This document shows positions 42,560-53,100 of a DNA stretch of 64,000 nt, piece after piece. Numbering within the stretch: position 1 is the first letter of the stretch; each line of letters begins with the position of its first letter. The translations under genes and the position numbers were made by a program. The notes below the pieces were generated by a model, which saw only the letters and a list, made by a program, of their open reading frames with translations, ran no database searches and was not told the origin of the DNA. This DNA comes from JBGAKG01 sp044224495 (GTDB lineage Bacteria; Myxococcota_A; Polyangia; Polyangiales; Polyangiaceae): assembly GCA_044224495.1 (NCBI GenBank), contig JBGAKG010000004.1, forward strand, positions 372,001 to 436,000, in the 5' to 3' direction.

Positions 42560-43462
42560 ATGCTTCGTTCCTTCGCTTGGTCGAGCGCGGTGCTGCTCGT
42601 AGTCGCATGTGGGGGTGAGGACTCCACCGTCATCGGGGGTGATGGTGGGACGACCGGTGACAGCAGCATCGGTCCCGATGGCGGTACGCTGCCCGACGGC
42701 GGCGCCTGCGGAACCGCGGGTCTCCCGTGCTGCACGGGCGGGCAATGTGCGAGCGGCGCTTCCTGCGTCGGCGGCACGTGTGCGCAGTGTGGCGGTCTGG
42801 GACAAGCCTGCTGTCCGGGGCGCACGTGCGGCGCGAACCAAGTCTGTACGGGAGGTGGCGGCGGCGGCGCGTCGGTCTGTGCGGCCTGTGGTGGTGGCGG
42901 CCAACCGTGCTGCGAGCTCAACACCTGCACCGGCGGGGGCTGCTGCGTGCCGAGCGGCGGGGGCAACACGCGAACGTGCCTCGCCGCTTCGTCGCAATGC
43001 CCGGGGAACACCGGCGCTTGCACGAACGGGAGCTGCGGTACGTGCGGCGGCCTGAACCAGCCGTGCTGCAACAACGCCCTCTGCACCGCGGGTGGGACCC
43101 GGTGCCAGAACGGCACGTGCTCCGCCTGCGGCGGCGCGGGCCAGGCGTGCTGCGCCAACGAGCAGTGCGGTCCCAATTTGGGATGCGCGAACAACGTCTG
43201 CGGGGCGTGCGGCGGCGCGGGCCAGCCGTGCTGCGCCGGCAACAGCTGCGGTGCGGGTCTCGGCTGCAACGACGGCAACGTCTGTGCGGTGTGCGGCGGC
43301 GCCGGACAGACCTGCTGCGCGGGGGACACCTGCAACGCGGGGAACCTGATCTGCAGTCAGGGCGGCAACTGCACGGCCTGCGGTACCCCCGGCCTCCGCT
43401 GCTGCAGCGGCAACACCTGCACGCAGGGGACCTGCAACCAGCAGACCCATTTCTGCCAATGA
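42560..43462 (+). CDS. Cys-rich repeat lipoprotein
   Basis: 300 residues. GGAGG precedes the ATG. The signal peptide ends in VVAC (Cys17), then Asp-Gly-Gly linkers. The body has about eight repeats of the form CGGxGQxCCxGxxC...G..C (for example CGGLGQACCPGRTC and CGGAGQPCCAGNSC). These resemble the stigma-like Cys modules common in myxobacterial surface proteins and should be held by disulfides in the periplasm or outside the cell. No catalytic motif. It is divergent from the LigD-like gene. Confidence 0.8.
   Translation: MLRSFAWSSAVLLVVACGGEDSTVIGGDGGTTGDSSIGPDGGTLPDGGACGTAGLPCCTGGQCASGASCVGGTCAQCGGLGQACCPGRTCGANQVCTGGGGGGASVCAACGGGGQPCCELNTCTGGGCCVPSGGGNTRTCLAASSQCPGNTGACTNGSCGTCGGLNQPCCNNALCTAGGTRCQNGTCSACGGAGQACCANEQCGPNLGCANNVCGACGGAGQPCCAGNSCGAGLGCNDGNVCAVCGGAGQTCCAGDTCNAGNLICSQGGNCTACGTPGLRCCSGNTCTQGTCNQQTHFCQ
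43171..43183. repeat. Interrupted palindrome TCCCA-ATT-TGGGA
   Basis: Exact, fully palindromic copy of the T[A/C]CCA-N3-TGG[G/T]A motif, inside the Cys-rich lipoprotein gene; the last copy seen in the window. Confidence 0.6.
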
Positions 43463-43520
43463 CCTCGGCGGGCGCTCAGTCGCCTTTCGAGGAGCCCGCT
43501 CGATGATGTAGACATGCTCC

Positions 43521-46500
43521 ATGCCTCGCGTGCGCGCGATCAGCTCTCCGAGCGCGAGCACGCGTCGTCGCGCTGCGATCGAATGGTTGCGCGCGCAGGC
43601 CCCCGCCAGCGAGGTCCTCGTCGTCGGGGCGACCTGGGACGCCGCGGTCGACGTCTCGCGTGACGTCGTCGCCGGCATCGGCGCGAGCTTCGGCTGGAAG
43701 CGCACGACCCTCCTCCGGCTGGCGGGCGAGCTCGCGGCTCCTTCGCTGGCGGCGGCGGGCAGAGTCACGGTCGCGCCGCTCGCGGTGGAGGCGGTCTGCG
43801 CGCGCATCGTCCACCGCCTCGCTCGCGAGGAGGCGCTCGGGCGCTTCGCCCCGCTCGCCCAGATGCCGGGGCTCCCCCGCGCGCTGGCACGCACGTTCGA
43901 GGAGCTGCGCCTCGCCGGGATCGAGCCCGCTTCGATCGGGACCCACCCCGAGCTCGGGCGCCTCTACCGGGCGTACTGCGGCGAGCTCGAGGCCCAGTCG
44001 CTCGCCGACCGGGCCGACGTGTTCGCCCACGCCGCGCGCGCGTGCGCCTCGCTCCCGCCGCGCCCGACCCTCTTCCTCGACGTGGCGCTCCGCAGCACGC
44101 GCGAGGCGGAGCTCGCTCGGGCGCTGTTCGAGCGCTCCGAGGCGCTCGTCACCGTCCCGACCGGGGACGAACGGTCGCTCGCCGTCCTCGCGGACGCCGG
44201 GATCCACGTCGTCGCCGAGCCCGCCGACGGGCCGCTGAAACGGTTGCAGAGCGCACTCTTCGCGGAGCACGTCGAGGAGACGCGCGGCTCGGGTCGGCTC
44301 GCGGTGACCTCGGCGCCGGGCGAGAGCCGCGAGTGCGTCGAGATCGCGCGCGCGATCCTCGCCGCGACGGAGGCGACGCCCTCGATCCCGCTCGATCGGA
44401 TCGCGATCGTGCTGCGCGCGCCGACCGCGTATCGGGCGCACGTCGAAGAGGCCCTGCGTCGGGCGCACGTCCCCGCGTTCTTCGCGCGCGGCAGCACGCG
44501 CCCGGATCCGTCGGGTCGCGCGATGCTGGCGCTCCTCGGGTGTGCGGCGGAGAAGCTCTCCGCGACGCGCTTCGCCGAGTACCTCTCGCTCGGCGAGGTC
44601 CCCGAGCGGAAAGCGGGCGCCCCGCCCGACGCCCCGCCCGCGAGTGAACGGCGCCCGCCGCCCGACGACGAGCTCGGCGGCGTCGTCGTCACCGAGGACG
44701 AAGGCGAAGAAGAGTCGACGCCGACGCCCGATCCGCTTCGCGCGCCGCAGCACTGGGAGCGGCTCCTCGTCGATGCGGCCGTGATCGGCGGGCTCGATCG
44801 GTGGAAGCGGCGCCTCGACGGGCACGCGAAGCGACTCGAGCTCGATCGCGCGCACGCGCGGCAGAAGGGGCTCGACGGCGCCGAGATGCGCGCCGAGCGC
44901 GATCTGGAGTCGCTCGCGAGCCTGCGCTCGTTCGCGCTGCCGCTCCTCGAGGATCTCGGCTCGCTCCCGGCCGAAGCGCCGTGGGGCGACTGGATCGAAC
45001 GCCTCTCGGCGCTCGCCGCGCGCGCGCTCCGGCGCCCCGACCGCGTCCAGCGCGTGCTCGCCGAGCTCGCCCCGATGGCGAGCGTGGGACCGATCGCGCT
45101 CGGCGAAGTGCGCATCGTCCTCGAGCGCCGTCTCCTCGAGCTCTCGGTGCCGCCCGCGCCCTCGCGCTACGGGCGCGTGTTCGTCGGTGCGCCCGAGGAT
45201 CTTCGGGGGCTCGCCTTCGAGGCCGTCTTCGTCCCCGGACTCGCAGAGAAGACCTTCCCGCAGAAGGTGACCGAGGACCCCATCCTGCCCGACGCCGCGC
45301 GCGCGGAGCTCGCCCAAGCACGACTCGCGACCAACGCGACGCGGAGCGCGGACGAGCGCCTCGCGCTCCGGCTCGCCGCCGGGGCCGCGGAGCGGGAGCT
45401 CACCGCCTCCTACCCGCGCGTGGACCTGCAGCAGTCGCGCCCGCGCACGCCGTCGTTCTACGCGCTCGAGCTCCTCCGCGCCGCGGAGGGCACGCTCCCC
45501 GGCTTCGACGACCTGGCGCGCCGCGCGCAGCAGTCGACCGAGACGCGGATCGGTTGGCCCGCGCCCCGCGTCGCGCACGATGCGATCGACGAAGCCGAGT
45601 ACGATCTCGCCATCCTCGAGCGGCTCGAGGGCCGACCCGAGGCCGAGACGAGCGGTGCCGCGCGCTACCTGCTCGCCGCGAACCCGCACTTGTCGCGCGC
45701 GCTCCGCTTCCGCGCCGAGCGTTGGGCGAAGAAGAAGTGGTGGCCTTCGGACGGGCTCGTCGATCCGCGGCCCGCGGCGAAGGCGGCGCTCGCCGCGCAC
45801 GCCTTGTCCGCGCGCTCGTACTCGCCGACCGCGCTCCAGAACTTCAGCGCGTGCCCGTACCGGTTCGTGCTCCAAGCGATCCTGCGGCTCGCCCCACGGG
45901 AGGAGCGCGAGAGCCTGGAGGAGCTCGATGCGCTCCAGAAGGGCTCGATCTTCCACGAGACGATGTACGAGCTCTTCGTGGCCTTGCGCGCGAAGGGCCT
46001 GCTCCCGCTCGACGAAGCGCACCTCGACGAAGCGCGGCACGTCCTGGACGAGGTGATGGTGCGCGTCGCGTCGAGCTACGCCGAGGAGCTCGCGCCCGCG
46101 ATCGAGCGCGTCTGGGACGACGCCATCGCCCAGATCAAAGCCGACGCGGCGGAGGCGCTCCGGCGCCTCCTCGCCGACGCGGAGTGGACGCCCACGTCGT
46201 TCGAGCTCTCGTTCGGGCTCGCCGACCGGCGCGAGCAACAGGACCCCGCGAGCAAGGACGATCCGGTCGAGCTCGACTGCGGCATTCGCCTCCGCGGATC
46301 GATCGATCTCGTCGAGACCAGCCGCAAGAACGGCTGGATCCGCGCGACCGACTTCAAGACCGGAAAGATCCGCGTCACGAACGAGACCGTCATCCAGGGC
46401 GGGAAGGTGCTGCAGCCGGTCCTGTATGCGCTCGTCCTCGAGAAGGTCGTCGCGGGCAAGACGATCGACGGCGGAAACTTGTACTATGCAACGTCGACGG

Positions 46501-46736
46501 GGCGCTACGAGCGTTTCCCCGTCCCACTCGACGCGCACGCGCGCGAGTCGGCGAAGATGGTCGCCGACACGATCGGTGACGCCCTCACGCAGGGGTTCCT
46601 CCCCGCCGCGCCCGCGAAGGACGAGTGCATGTGGTGCGACTACCGCCCCGTCTGCGGTCCCTACGAGGAGCAGCGCACGAAGCCCAAGCCCAAGGCCCGC
46701 CTCGAGAAGCTGGTCCAGCTGAGGAAGCGGCCATGA
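43521..46736 (+). CDS. addB: AddB-like nuclease subunit of an AddAB recombination complex
   Basis: 1071 residues. There is no Walker A motif, as in some AddB-type subunits. The C-terminal third carries a PD-(D/E)XK nuclease (GSIDLVETSRKNGWIRATDFKTGK, about 925-948) framed by the Fe-S cysteines characteristic of AddB: NFSACPYRF upstream and CMWCDYRPVCG (C-x2-C-x5-C) near the end. A flexible acidic segment at about 375-400 (GGVVVTEDEGEEESTPTP) is unusual. With AddA it should resect double-strand breaks. The ATGA overlap with addA supports a coupled operon. Confidence 0.88.
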   Translation: MPRVRAISSPSASTRRRAAIEWLRAQAPASEVLVVGATWDAAVDVSRDVVAGIGASFGWKRTTLLRLAGELAAPSLAAAGRVTVAPLAVEAVCARIVHRLAREEALGRFAPLAQMPGLPRALARTFEELRLAGIEPASIGTHPELGRLYRAYCGELEAQSLADRADVFAHAARACASLPPRPTLFLDVALRSTREAELARALFERSEALVTVPTGDERSLAVLADAGIHVVAEPADGPLKRLQSALFAEHVEETRGSGRLAVTSAPGESRECVEIARAILAATEATPSIPLDRIAIVLRAPTAYRAHVEEALRRAHVPAFFARGSTRPDPSGRAMLALLGCAAEKLSATRFAEYLSLGEVPERKAGAPPDAPPASERRPPPDDELGGVVVTEDEGEEESTPTPDPLRAPQHWERLLVDAAVIGGLDRWKRRLDGHAKRLELDRAHARQKGLDGAEMRAERDLESLASLRSFALPLLEDLGSLPAEAPWGDWIERLSALAARALRRPDRVQRVLAELAPMASVGPIALGEVRIVLERRLLELSVPPAPSRYGRVFVGAPEDLRGLAFEAVFVPGLAEKTFPQKVTEDPILPDAARAELAQARLATNATRSADERLALRLAAGAAERELTASYPRVDLQQSRPRTPSFYALELLRAAEGTLPGFDDLARRAQQSTETRIGWPAPRVAHDAIDEAEYDLAILERLEGRPEAETSGAARYLLAANPHLSRALRFRAERWAKKKWWPSDGLVDPRPAAKAALAAHALSARSYSPTALQNFSACPYRFVLQAILRLAPREERESLEELDALQKGSIFHETMYELFVALRAKGLLPLDEAHLDEARHVLDEVMVRVASSYAEELAPAIERVWDDAIAQIKADAAEALRRLLADAEWTPTSFELSFGLADRREQQDPASKDDPVELDCGIRLRGSIDLVETSRKNGWIRATDFKTGKIRVTNETVIQGGKVLQPVLYALVLEKVVAGKTIDGGNLYYATSTGRYERFPVPLDAHARESAKMVADTIGDALTQGFLPAAPAKDECMWCDYRPVCGPYEEQRTKPKPKARLEKLVQLRKRP

Positions 46737-49700
46737 CCACGAAGCCGCTCGCCGATCAGGATGCGCGCGATGCGATCCGCAACGCGCTCGCCGAGACACT
46801 CGTCGTCGAAGCCGCCGCGGGGACGGGGAAGACGACCGAGCTCGTCGCGCGCGTGCTGGCGTTGCTCGCGAGCGGGACCGCGAAGCTCTCCGGCATCGTC
46901 GCGGTGACGTTCACGGAGAAGGCCGCCGGCGAGATGAAGCTGCGTCTTCGCACCGAGATCGAGCGGGCGCGCCTCGCCGCCCCCGACGACGTGCGGCGCC
47001 GCCTGGACGAGGCGCTCGCCGAGCTCGAGGCCGCGCACATCGGGACGATCCACGCGTTCTGCGCCGAGATCCTCCGTGAGCGCCCGGTCGAGGCGCAGAT
47101 CGACCCGATCTTCCAGACCGCGGACGAGGCGGTGCAGGAGCGGCTCTTCGACGAGACGTTCGAGACCTGGTTCCAGCAGGCGCTCGAGGATCCCGGCGAG
47201 GGGACGCGGCGCGTGCTGCGGAAGCGCTTCCGCGATCGCGACTCCGGCGGACCGCGTCTCCTCCTGCGCCGCGCAGCGCGCACGCTCGTCGAGCAGCGCG
47301 ACTTCGACGCACCGTGGCGGCGCGATCCGTTCGACCGCGAGCTCGCGATCGACGAGCTCTTGAAGCGGCTCGATGCGCTCGTCCCCATGTACGAGCTCGC
47401 GTCCGACAAGACGTGGTGGCTCGCGAAGAGCCTCGAAGAGCTCTGGCGCTTCCGCAAGGACGTGCGGCGGCGCGAGGAGCTCGGGAGCGAGCGCGACTTC
47501 GACGGGCTCGAAGAGGAGCTCCGCGCGCTCGCGCGCCAAGGTCGTCATTGGAACTGGAAGGGCGGCTGGAACACGTGGGGCGGCGGGTACGCGAAGGAGA
47601 CGGTCCTCCGCGAGCGCGACGCCTTCAAGGAAGCGCTCGATCGGTTCCTCGATCAGGCCGACGCCGATCTCGCGGCCTGCCTGCACCGCGACCTTCGCCC
47701 GGTGACGACGGCGTACGTCGAGATGCAGCGCAAGGCGGGGCGGCTCGACTTCCTCGATCTGCTCCTCGTCACGCGCGACCTCGTCGCGAAGGCTCGCGCC
47801 GTCCGCGGAGAGCTCCAGCGGCGCTTCACGCACGTGCTCGTCGACGAGTTCCAGGACACCGATCCGCTCCAGGCGGAGATCCTCCTCTTGCTCGCCGCCG
47901 ACGACCCCGCGGAGAACGACTATCGGCGCGCCCGCCCGATCCCCGGGAAGCTCTTCGTCGTCGGCGATCCGAAGCAGTCGATCTATCGCTTCCGGCGCGC
48001 CGACGTCGTGCTCTACGACACCATCAAGCGGCGCCTCCTCGCCGCGGGCGCGCGCCTGCTCCACCTCTCGACGAGCTTCCGCTCCGCCCCCGCGATCCAG
48101 CGCACCATCAACGGGGCGTTCGAGCGCGCGATGAAGCGAAGCGAGGACGGGAGCCAACCGGACTACGTCGCGCTCCAACCGTTCCGCGAGGACCCGAACG
48201 GCCGTCCTTCGGTCATCGCGCTCCCCGTGCCGAGCCCGTACTCCGAGAAGAGCAACAAGCTCACGCAGTGGGCCGTGTCGGAGTCCACTCCCGAGGCCGT
48301 CGGCGCCTTCGTCCACTGGCTGATCCACGAGAGCGGTTGGACGGTGACCGAGCGCGATCGCGAGGGACCGGTCAAGCTCGAGGAGCGCCACGTCTGCCTG
48401 CTCTTCAAGCGCTTCGTCTCCTTCCGCGAGGACGTCACGCGGCCCTACGTGCGCGCGCTCGAGACGCGCCGGATCGCGCACGTGCTCGTGGGCGGGCGCT
48501 CGTTCCATCAGCGCGAAGAGGTCATGGCGATGAAGTCGGCGCTCTCGGCGATCGAGTGGCCCGACGACGAGCTCTCGGTCTACGCGACGCTGCGCGGACC
48601 GTTCTTCGCCCTCACCGACGATCTGCTCCTCGCGTGGCGGCACGAGCACGGCGCAATTCATCCGTTCCGCACGCCCGGGCCCGCGACCGAGGCGGTCGCA
48701 CCCGTGCGCGACGCGCTCGTGCTCCTCGCCGAGCTCCACCGGCGCCGCAACCGGCGCCCGATCGCGGACACGATGGTGCACCTCCTCGAGGCGACCCGCG
48801 CGCACGCGGGGATCGCGATCTGGCCGACCGGTGCGCAAGCGCTCGCGAACCTGCTTCGGCTCCTCGAGGGGGCGCGCAAGTTCGAGGCCGGTGGAGCGAC
48901 GAGCTTCCGCGCCTACCTCGCCCACCTGGACGACGAAGAGGAGCGTGGCGGTGGCGCCGACGCACCGGTCGTCGAAGAGGGCGAGGGCGGCGTGCGGATC
49001 ATGACCGTGCACAAGGCGAAGGGGCTCGAGTTCCCCGTCGTCATCCTCGTCGATCCCGCCGCGCCTGCCTCGCAGCGCGAGCCGTCGCGTTGGGTCGACG
49101 CCGATCGCAGGCTCTGGGTCACGCCGCTCGCCGGGTGCGTCCCGGCCGAGCTCCTCGAGCACCGCGAAGCGATTGGCCGGCACGACAAAGAGGAATCCCT
49201 TCGCCTCCTCTACGTCGCGGCGACGCGCGCGCGCGAGCTGCTCGTCGTCCCCTGCGTCGGCGACGACAAGGTCGACGGCTGGGTCGCGCCGCTGCACCCC
49301 GCGCTCTATCCCGCCTCGGAGGACTGGCGGACCGAGCGCGCGGCGCCCGGGTGCCCGAAGTTCGGCCCCGACAGCGTCCGCGAGCGCCACGCGGCCGAGG
49401 CCGATCCATCGCAGTCCGTTCGTCCCGGCCTCCACGTCTCGAACGTCGGCGCCGAGGTCGTCTGGTGGGATCCGTGGCTCTTCCCGAGCGCCGCCGAGGT
49501 CGACGCCGGGCTCCGCCAACAAACGATCCTCGCCGTCGACGCGAGCGCCACGCGCCGCGATCAGGCGAGCGAGGCCGCGCACGAGGCGTGGCGCGCCCGG
49601 CGCGCGAACGATCTCGTCACGGGGAGCGTCCCGCGTCACCGCGTCGCCGTCGTCACCAAGGACGATCCGCTCGCGACGCTCGGCGCAGCCCCGATCGAGG

Positions 49701-50173
49701 TCGGGGTCGAGGACACGGGCGCCGTGCGCACCGGGCGCCCCCACGGCAAGACGTTCGGCGTGTTGGTCCACGCGATCCTCGCGTCGATCGATCTCGGTAC
49801 GACCGACGCCGCGCGGATCACCGCGGCCGCCGCGCTCGAAGGGCGGCGGCTCGGGCAAGGCGCGGACGAGATCGCATGGGCGGCGAAAGCCGTGACCGCG
49901 GCGCTCGCCCACCCGCTCGTCGCGCGGGCGGCGAAGGCGCATCACCGCCGCGAGTGCTCGGTGAGCTATCGCGCGCCGGACGGGCAGCTCGTCGAGGGCA
50001 TCGTCGATCTCGCCTTCGTCGAGGACGACGTCTGGTACCTGCTGGACTTCAAGACCGACGTCGCGCTCGCGGCGAAGGACACGTCGGCCTACGTCGCGCA
50101 GCTCCGGCGCTACGCGCAGGGCATCCACGAAGCGACGAAGCGCCCGGTGAAGGCGTTCCTGCTCGCGGTTTGA
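46733..50173 (+). CDS. addA: AddA-like UvrD/Rep helicase-nuclease
   Basis: 1146 residues. Helicase motifs in order: I VEAAAGTGKTTELVARV, Ia IVAVTFTEKAAGEMKLRLR, II HVLVDEFQDTDPLQAEIL, III FVVGDPKQSIYRFRRADV, IV LHLSTSFRS, V IMTVHKAKGLEFPVVILVDP, VI LRLLYVAATRAREL. The C-terminal nuclease has GIVDLAFVEDDVWYLLDFKTDV. It unwinds and degrades DNA from ends in recombinational repair with the AddB partner. The ATG overlaps the addB stop (ATGA). A few bases separate its end from the convergent kinase gene. Confidence 0.92.
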   Translation: MTTKPLADQDARDAIRNALAETLVVEAAAGTGKTTELVARVLALLASGTAKLSGIVAVTFTEKAAGEMKLRLRTEIERARLAAPDDVRRRLDEALAELEAAHIGTIHAFCAEILRERPVEAQIDPIFQTADEAVQERLFDETFETWFQQALEDPGEGTRRVLRKRFRDRDSGGPRLLLRRAARTLVEQRDFDAPWRRDPFDRELAIDELLKRLDALVPMYELASDKTWWLAKSLEELWRFRKDVRRREELGSERDFDGLEEELRALARQGRHWNWKGGWNTWGGGYAKETVLRERDAFKEALDRFLDQADADLAACLHRDLRPVTTAYVEMQRKAGRLDFLDLLLVTRDLVAKARAVRGELQRRFTHVLVDEFQDTDPLQAEILLLLAADDPAENDYRRARPIPGKLFVVGDPKQSIYRFRRADVVLYDTIKRRLLAAGARLLHLSTSFRSAPAIQRTINGAFERAMKRSEDGSQPDYVALQPFREDPNGRPSVIALPVPSPYSEKSNKLTQWAVSESTPEAVGAFVHWLIHESGWTVTERDREGPVKLEERHVCLLFKRFVSFREDVTRPYVRALETRRIAHVLVGGRSFHQREEVMAMKSALSAIEWPDDELSVYATLRGPFFALTDDLLLAWRHEHGAIHPFRTPGPATEAVAPVRDALVLLAELHRRRNRRPIADTMVHLLEATRAHAGIAIWPTGAQALANLLRLLEGARKFEAGGATSFRAYLAHLDDEEERGGGADAPVVEEGEGGVRIMTVHKAKGLEFPVVILVDPAAPASQREPSRWVDADRRLWVTPLAGCVPAELLEHREAIGRHDKEESLRLLYVAATRARELLVVPCVGDDKVDGWVAPLHPALYPASEDWRTERAAPGCPKFGPDSVRERHAAEADPSQSVRPGLHVSNVGAEVVWWDPWLFPSAAEVDAGLRQQTILAVDASATRRDQASEAAHEAWRARRANDLVTGSVPRHRVAVVTKDDPLATLGAAPIEVGVEDTGAVRTGRPHGKTFGVLVHAILASIDLGTTDAARITAAAALEGRRLGQGADEIAWAAKAVTAALAHPLVARAAKAHHRRECSVSYRAPDGQLVEGIVDLAFVEDDVWYLLDFKTDVALAAKDTSAYVAQLRRYAQGIHEATKRPVKAFLLAV

Positions 50174-50182
50174 GACCCACCC

Positions 50183-53100
50183 TCAACGCAGCAAGCGCGC
50201 GTGCACTGGCAGCGCCAAGTAGGCCGCGCGCGTCGGCTCGTCCGTGATCTTCGCCGCCAGGCCCTGGATCCAGGCGCGCCCTTCGGCGGCGACGCGCGCC
50301 GCTTCTTCGGCGCGCCCCGCCGCCTCGAGCGCTTCGCGCCGCACCGCGCGCACGTGAGCTTCGACCTCGTCGAGCCCCGCGCGCGCGGGGAGGTCGTTCG
50401 CGGCCGCATCCGCCGCGCCGAGCGCTTCCTCCGCGCGCCCCTGCCCGAGGAGCGCCTGCGCGAGCGCCGCGCGCGCGTACACCGTCTGCATCGCGAGCGA
50501 CGAGCGCTCGAGCGCGGCCCGTGCGTCCTCCTCGGCCGCGCTCCACTGCTCGGCGAGCGAGTGGATCAGCGACCGATACACGAGCGCGAAGGCGCCGTAC
50601 CACGTGTCGCCCATCGCGGCGAACGCGTCGATCGCGCGCGTCTCGAGCGCGAGCCCGCCGCGCGGGTCGCCCCGGAACGCCACCACGAGCCCGAGGTTGT
50701 GCTCGGTCGTCGCCACGATCTGGCGGAGGCCGAGCGAGCGCGCCGTGGCGAGCGCAGCCCGCAGCGCGCGCTCCGCGTCCTCGAGCCGCCCGAGCGCGAG
50801 GTGCCCGAACCCCACGTTCATCTCCTGGTTGCACGCCGCGCGGAGGTCGCCGGCCTCGGTGAAGGAGAGCGCGGCTTCCGCGTCGTAGTGCGCCGCTCCC
50901 AGCGCGTCGTCGAGCCAGCGCGCGCGATGCGCGTGCGAGAGCGCGACGTGCGCGGCGACGACGGGATCGCCGCTCGCGTGCTCCTTCAGCCCTTCGATCT
51001 CGGCGAACGCCTTCTGCCCGGCGCCGGTCGAGCCGGAGATCACGAGCAGCCACGCCATGCGCGTGAGCGCGACGAGGTACGCCGCGCGCGCGTCGTCGGC
51101 GGGAGGCGTCGCGAGGACGCTCTCGGCGAGCTCCTCGGCCAATGCACGTCGTCCCCGCCGACTCGCTTGGACCGCCGCCTCGGCCGTGGCTTGGTAGTGC
51201 GGCGCCGTGCCCGGGCGCAGGCACTCGCGCGCGGCGAGCGCAGCCGCCTCGCCGTCCTCGAGCTGACCACGCCAGCGATGGGCTTCGGCGCGGAGCAACA
51301 GGAGCGCTCCCGTTTGCTCCGGCGTCGGCTCGCACGCGAGCGCGCGCGCGACGTGCTCCAAGACGACCGCCAGATCGTTGCCCGACATCGCCTGCTTCGC
51401 AGCGCGTTGCCAGAAGACGCTCGCGCCGCTGCGATCGCCCCCGCGCTCGATGTGCTCGGCGATGGCGGCGGCGTCCGTCTCGCCTACCTCGGCGAGCCAT
51501 CGCCCGGCGAGGAGGTGCCCTGCGCTGCGATCGGCGTCGGTCAACGACGCATAGGCGGCGTCGCGGACGACCGCGTGGCGGAACGCGAGCTCGCGTTGGC
51601 CCACGAAGCGGCTGTCGGTGCGCGGGCTGACCAGCTCACGCTTCACGAGCTCCTGGAGCGCGCCGTCGAACGAGCTCGCATCGTCGCCGAGGAGCGCGCG
51701 CACGCCGCTCTCCCAGAACGCGCCGCCGAAGATGCTCGCGGCGCGCAGCACGCGCCGAGCGGCCAAGCTCTGCGCCTCGAGGCGACTCTGCACCATCGCG
51801 AGCACCGTCTCCGGGAACGTCGTCGCATCGCCCTCGGCGACCGCGCGCAGACCCTCCTCGAGGTAGAAGGCGTTCCCCGCCGCCAGATCGATCGCGCGCG
51901 CGACGAGCACGGGGCTGGCGCCTTCTCCGAGCACTGCCTGGGCGAGCGCTTCGGCGGCGCGCCGGCTGAGCGGCGCCAGCGTGACGCGCTCGATCGGGCG
52001 CTCGCGCCAGAGCCCCGGGAAGGACTCCTCCACCTCCGGCCGCGCGAGCGCGACGACGAAGAGCGGAGCCGACTCGGCGACGCGCAGGAGACCGTCGACG
52101 GCGCGGATCGTCGTCGGATCGGCCCAGTGGAGATCCTCGAGCACGAGGACGAGCGGGCGCGAGCGGCTCTCGGCCTCGCAGAGCTCCTCGGCCGCGCGCC
52201 GGAATTGATCTCCGAGCACGACGGCGTCTCGGCGGGCGGTCACGAGCTGGCGGAAGGCGGCTTGCTCGGCCGGCGTCGCCGTGTCGCCCTCGGCGAAGGG
52301 GGCGCCGAGCTCCTCGGCGAGGAAGAGCGTGATGCGCGCCGCAGCTTCCCCCGCGAAGTGCTCGCCCACGCTGCGCCGGATCTGCTCCTGCGCCGCGCGC
52401 GCCTCGCCACCGGTCGCGAGCCCGAGGGCGCGCCGGAGCGCATCCACGAGCAGGTACCCGGGCGATGCCGTGCGCGTCGGATCGCCGCGCCCGATCCACA
52501 CCCGCGGCGCTTCGCTCCGGAGCGCGAGGACGGACAGGAGCTCGTGGCGCAGGCGCGACTTGCCGGTCCCGGCCGGCCCGGTCACGAGCACCACGCGCGC
52601 CGACCGCTCCACGGCGCACGCCTCCCAGCTCGCCTCCAGGAGCCGCAGCTCGCGGTTCCGCCCGACGAACGGCGTGGGGCGGCCCAGCAGTCGGCGCGTC
52701 TCCATCCCGCGCTCGCTCTCGGCGATCAGCTCGGCCTCGTCGCCGCGGCGGAGCACCTCGAAGCGCTCGTCGAGGAGTCCGGCCGTCAACGCATCGGCGA
52801 GCACTTGCCCGGCCCGGACGCGCCGGCCGATCTCGGCGACGCGATCGAGCGCCTCGCCGATCGGCACGCGTTCGCCCGCCACGCTCCGCCCCGTGGCGAC
52901 GGCGACGCCGCGCTCGGGGAGGATCGCTCGGAGCGCGAGCGCGGCGCGGGCGGCGAGCGCGGCCTGATCACGCGCCGTTCCGCGGCGCGCGAACGCCGCG
53001 ACCAAGCTCCCGTCGGCGAGCCGCTCGACGGCGGCGTCGAAGCGAACGAGCGCTCGCTTGACGTGATCGTGGCGAACGACGACGTCGCTGTCGACCAGCG

